DNA from: Marsupella aquatica
Lineage: Eukaryota > Marchantiophyta
Assembly (NCBI GenBank): GCA_973895155.1
Contig: OZ316897.1
Location: forward strand, 14,198,001 to 14,262,000
DNA: 64,000 nucleotides
Direction: 5' to 3'
Shown one piece after another: positions 61,901 through 64,000 of the stretch (positions are counted from its first letter, which is position 1; each line of letters opens with the position of its first letter). The translations under genes were made by a program, and so were the position numbers. The notes beneath the pieces were generated by a model. The model searched no databases. It was not told where the DNA came from and was given only the letters and a program-made list of their open reading frames with translations.

Positions 61901-63088
61901 ATTTCATATCGCGATTGCAGAAATCGAGAGGCTTTCTATTCCAGAACTTCGTGGTGAGGTCCCTACACCTCAGGACTTCCGAAACAAATCCCCGATGATT
62001 ATCTCTGTAGGGTCCTGTGTACTGATCTCCAATTAATATCTTTGCAAGGTCGTTGATCGCCTCCTCCATCAATTCCTCCATTGGTGGTAATTGTTGCACT
62101 TCATTCTTGACATCCCAAGGAATTTCGTCCGCTGTGATATCCAAGACTGTATGGATAACCGAATGAACCCATACCATACTACCCCACCGCTTCGTCAACA
62201 ACGCATAAATGGCAGCCTGTTGATCTCTGTCCGCTAAAACATTTATCATAGACCACTTTGGATGATTGATAAATTAAAAGGTAGTGCTGAAGATTGAAGG
62301 CATGATACAATTTCCTGAGCAGAGGCCATAGTAGTTCTGAAAAGAATGTATCATCCGTGGAGTGATGCAAAAATGAGGAAGGAAACAACCCACAATTCTC
62401 TGGATTTGCAAACGCCTTCATTGGAGTGTCATCAAGGAGTGTATTAGTTTCGTCGTATAATCCACCATAACGTTTCCAAACAACCCTCAAATCCTTCAAA
62501 TGAATATTTGCCTTCCCATCGGTAATGTCAGGCCTCTGGATTCCAATATCGAATGTATCTTCTTGTGTGAGAATAAACTTGAATTGCTCTCACTCTTCTT
62601 GACTGAAGATCAAATGAATCATTTCATCCGTCCTGGGTTTCCTTGCACAAGTCCAAATGGCAACATCAAATAACAAAAAAGCTGCGATTAAGAACTCGTG
62701 AAGATGGGGTCGCTCAACATACATAAAGTTAAACCCTCCATGTCTACCCTAGTGGACACCCTTGACACTTGTCGCACTACGGCGCGGTCTGGAACTTGGC
62801 GTTTTGACAGAATCCCAACACATTTTGTTGAGGTCAAGAATCAATAGCTTCCGTCTGATCGCACCATGAAGTGGAGGCAAGGGTCCTGCAAAGAAGGAAC
62901 ATCAATGTTAGAATTGTGGGAGATAAAATAGAGGAATGCTCGAGACGATCTCGAGCATCACAAGTGAATGAACAAAAGTCAACGTATCATACCTATTGTT
63001 GGTTGAAGGCCAGTAGTTGAAGAAATCTCAGGACATCTTTGGAGATTATTGTCGACGCACTCCACAACTGGTAAGGGCCCGCCTATTT
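61785..63088 (-). pseudogene. FCP1/NIF-like phosphatase-domain protein, broken by two stops
   Basis: On the minus strand, exon 63088-62993 (ending ...GLQPTI) splices in phase to an exon starting at 62885. That exon reads GPLPPLHGAIRRKLLILDLN (HAD motif I), then VERPHLHEFLIAAFLLFDVA plus IWTCARK, QFKFILTQEDTFD, and NTLLDDTPMKAFANPENCGL plus FPSS. This order matches plant NLI-interacting-factor/FCP1-like HAD phosphatases (motif I, motif II, the DD-containing motif). One continuous frame is interrupted by TAG at 62749-62751 and TGA at 62590-62592; at the second, the family usually has Trp. After ~62180 the reading continues in another frame (MINVLADRDQQAAIYALLTK, to 61785), implying a frameshift or an unrecognised intron. 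The second Asp of motif I is already Asn-Lys, so activity is doubtful even before decay. Read-through or sequencing error cannot be excluded. Confidence 0.62.
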
Positions 63089-63303
63089 CTGTGAAGGTAG
63101 ACATAATAATTTAGACGACTGAATTTCAGGACTGTTCAAACTAACTTGGGTTTCAAGCTCACATGCTGAAAGACCCAAATTCATCTAGAAGGTTATCTCC
63201 TAGTTGGTTTTGGATGTCCAAATTTATCCCTCCGGGAAGGGTCTCAACAAGAGCTGGCTCAGACCAAACTGGCACTAATTTGAACCTTCCTATACTTTCT
63301 AGA

Positions 63304-63999
63304 TCAAATAATCTTATCAGACTGCTCTATATTGACTTGTTGACCTTTTGACGATCCATCAGTCCAAACATAATGAGTAGCACTTGCTTTGAGTGATTTG
63401 TAACTAGTTCTACCGATTTCAGTCCCTGGTTTCCTAACAAAAGGGAGAATTACGGGGCTTCTAGTAGAAGAATTTGTGAAAACAAGCTTATTCTCTGAAG
63501 TGCAAAACATTTGGTCCAAGGGAGAGGACGATGCACCTGCCTCGTCCTGAGGGGGAGTATGGGAGCGACTAGCTTTCTTAGTAGAGAGAATCTCATCCAG
63601 TTGAGGAGGGCTTGGAATTGGTTGGCTAATTGCGTCCTGCAAGGTGGATTCCCAGCCAACATCCAAGGTTGAAGACTGTTGTTGACATTGTGCGTCCCCA
63701 AGGCCACCCGATGAAGGAACACCTGGAAGGTCGAGATCATCTCGAGCATCATTTCCAAATTCAGGCAGTATTTCACCCTCCTCTTCCATGTAGCTTGGGA
63801 TTTTCGGGCCCTCTGTTTTGCGATGCTCTAAATTCTCCGCAAATATTTCCTCATACACACTGGCTTCCACCGGAGCTATGTCTGAGGCCGCCTCTTCTAT
63901 AAGGATGAGGGGACCGACAATAATTTCCTGAGATGCTAACAACTCTGTGGGTGGCACATATAAAACCTGCTTGTTGTCATGGAGGAGCTGAGCAAAGGC
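63304..63999 (-). CDS. Acidic low-complexity protein, partial; runs off the right edge
   Basis: The frame is open from the window edge (reading AFAQLLHDNKQVLYVPPTEL) to a stop at 63304, about 230 codons. It is rich in Glu, Asp, Ser and Pro (for example YMEEEGEILPEF and ARDDLDLPGVPSSGG) and ends in a basic segment with HYVWTDGSSKGQQVN. No family is recognised. It lies just upstream, on the same strand, of the FCP1-like remnant. It may be the disordered N-terminal part of the same gene, spliced before its stop, or a separate gene. The start is outside the window, or lost if the locus is decayed. Confidence 0.4.
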   Translation of the reverse strand, partial: AFAQLLHDNKQVLYVPPTELLASQEIIVGPLILIEEAASDIAPVEASVYEEIFAENLEHRKTEGPKIPSYMEEEGEILPEFGNDARDDLDLPGVPSSGGLGDAQCQQQSSTLDVGWESTLQDAISQPIPSPPQLDEILSTKKASRSHTPPQDEAGASSSPLDQMFCTSENKLVFTNSSTRSPVILPFVRKPGTEIGRTSYKSLKASATHYVWTDGSSKGQQVNIEQSDKII

Positions 64000-64000
64000 T

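Overview
The window is nuclear DNA from a land plant. Its genes have many short exons and introns of roughly 70 to 700 bases. It encodes a plastid-type disproportionating enzyme, a plant-specific LIN/CERBERUS U-box-WD40 ubiquitin ligase, cytosolic HSP70 and spermidine synthase. Wide, AT-rich intergenic tracts hold diverged tandem duplications and low-copy repeats. About seven genes or gene remnants in 64 kb, compact introns and no recognisable intact LTR retroelement suggest a modest-sized genome, perhaps a non-seed plant. The species cannot be fixed from the sequence alone.

Layout. Bases 2079-3189 (minus) carry a six-exon gene for a small glycine-rich hydrophobic protein of unknown function, followed by tRNA-Arg(ACG) at 3661-3733 (plus). 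Bases 3734-8600 are intergenic and repeat-rich. An intron-less HSP70 gene lies at 8636-10597 (minus), with a TATA box and a cluster of heat-shock elements upstream. Bases 10.6-15.8 kb are intergenic, with two local tandem arrays. DPE1 (4-alpha-glucanotransferase) runs from 21412 to 15787 (minus) in 16 exons that all join in frame; one intron is GC-AG. After a 2.4 kb gap, a LIN-type E3 ligase runs from 32825 to 23867 (minus) in about 18 exons: LIN N-terminal region, acidic linker, U-box, ARM-like repeats, WD40 propeller and an 18-base last exon. Bases 33-49 kb hold no confident gene, but contain a SINE-like tRNA-derived head, several tandem duplications and a dispersed repeat family. A small cytochrome c oxidase subunit 7a-like gene is at 49329-49057 (minus). 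Spermidine synthase occupies 54316-57274 (plus) in nine exons. The right end (61.8-64 kb, minus) holds a damaged FCP1/NIF-like phosphatase gene with two in-frame stops and an acidic open frame that runs off the window.

The genes are independent housekeeping or stress loci: protein folding, plastid starch/maltooligosaccharide metabolism, ubiquitin ligation, respiration and polyamine synthesis. No operon-like or clustered pathway is visible. Most interest lies in splicing details (GC-AG intron, phase mismatches and a possible microexon in LIN, the 18-base exon), the decayed phosphatase gene, the unknown six-exon gene and the small repeat family.
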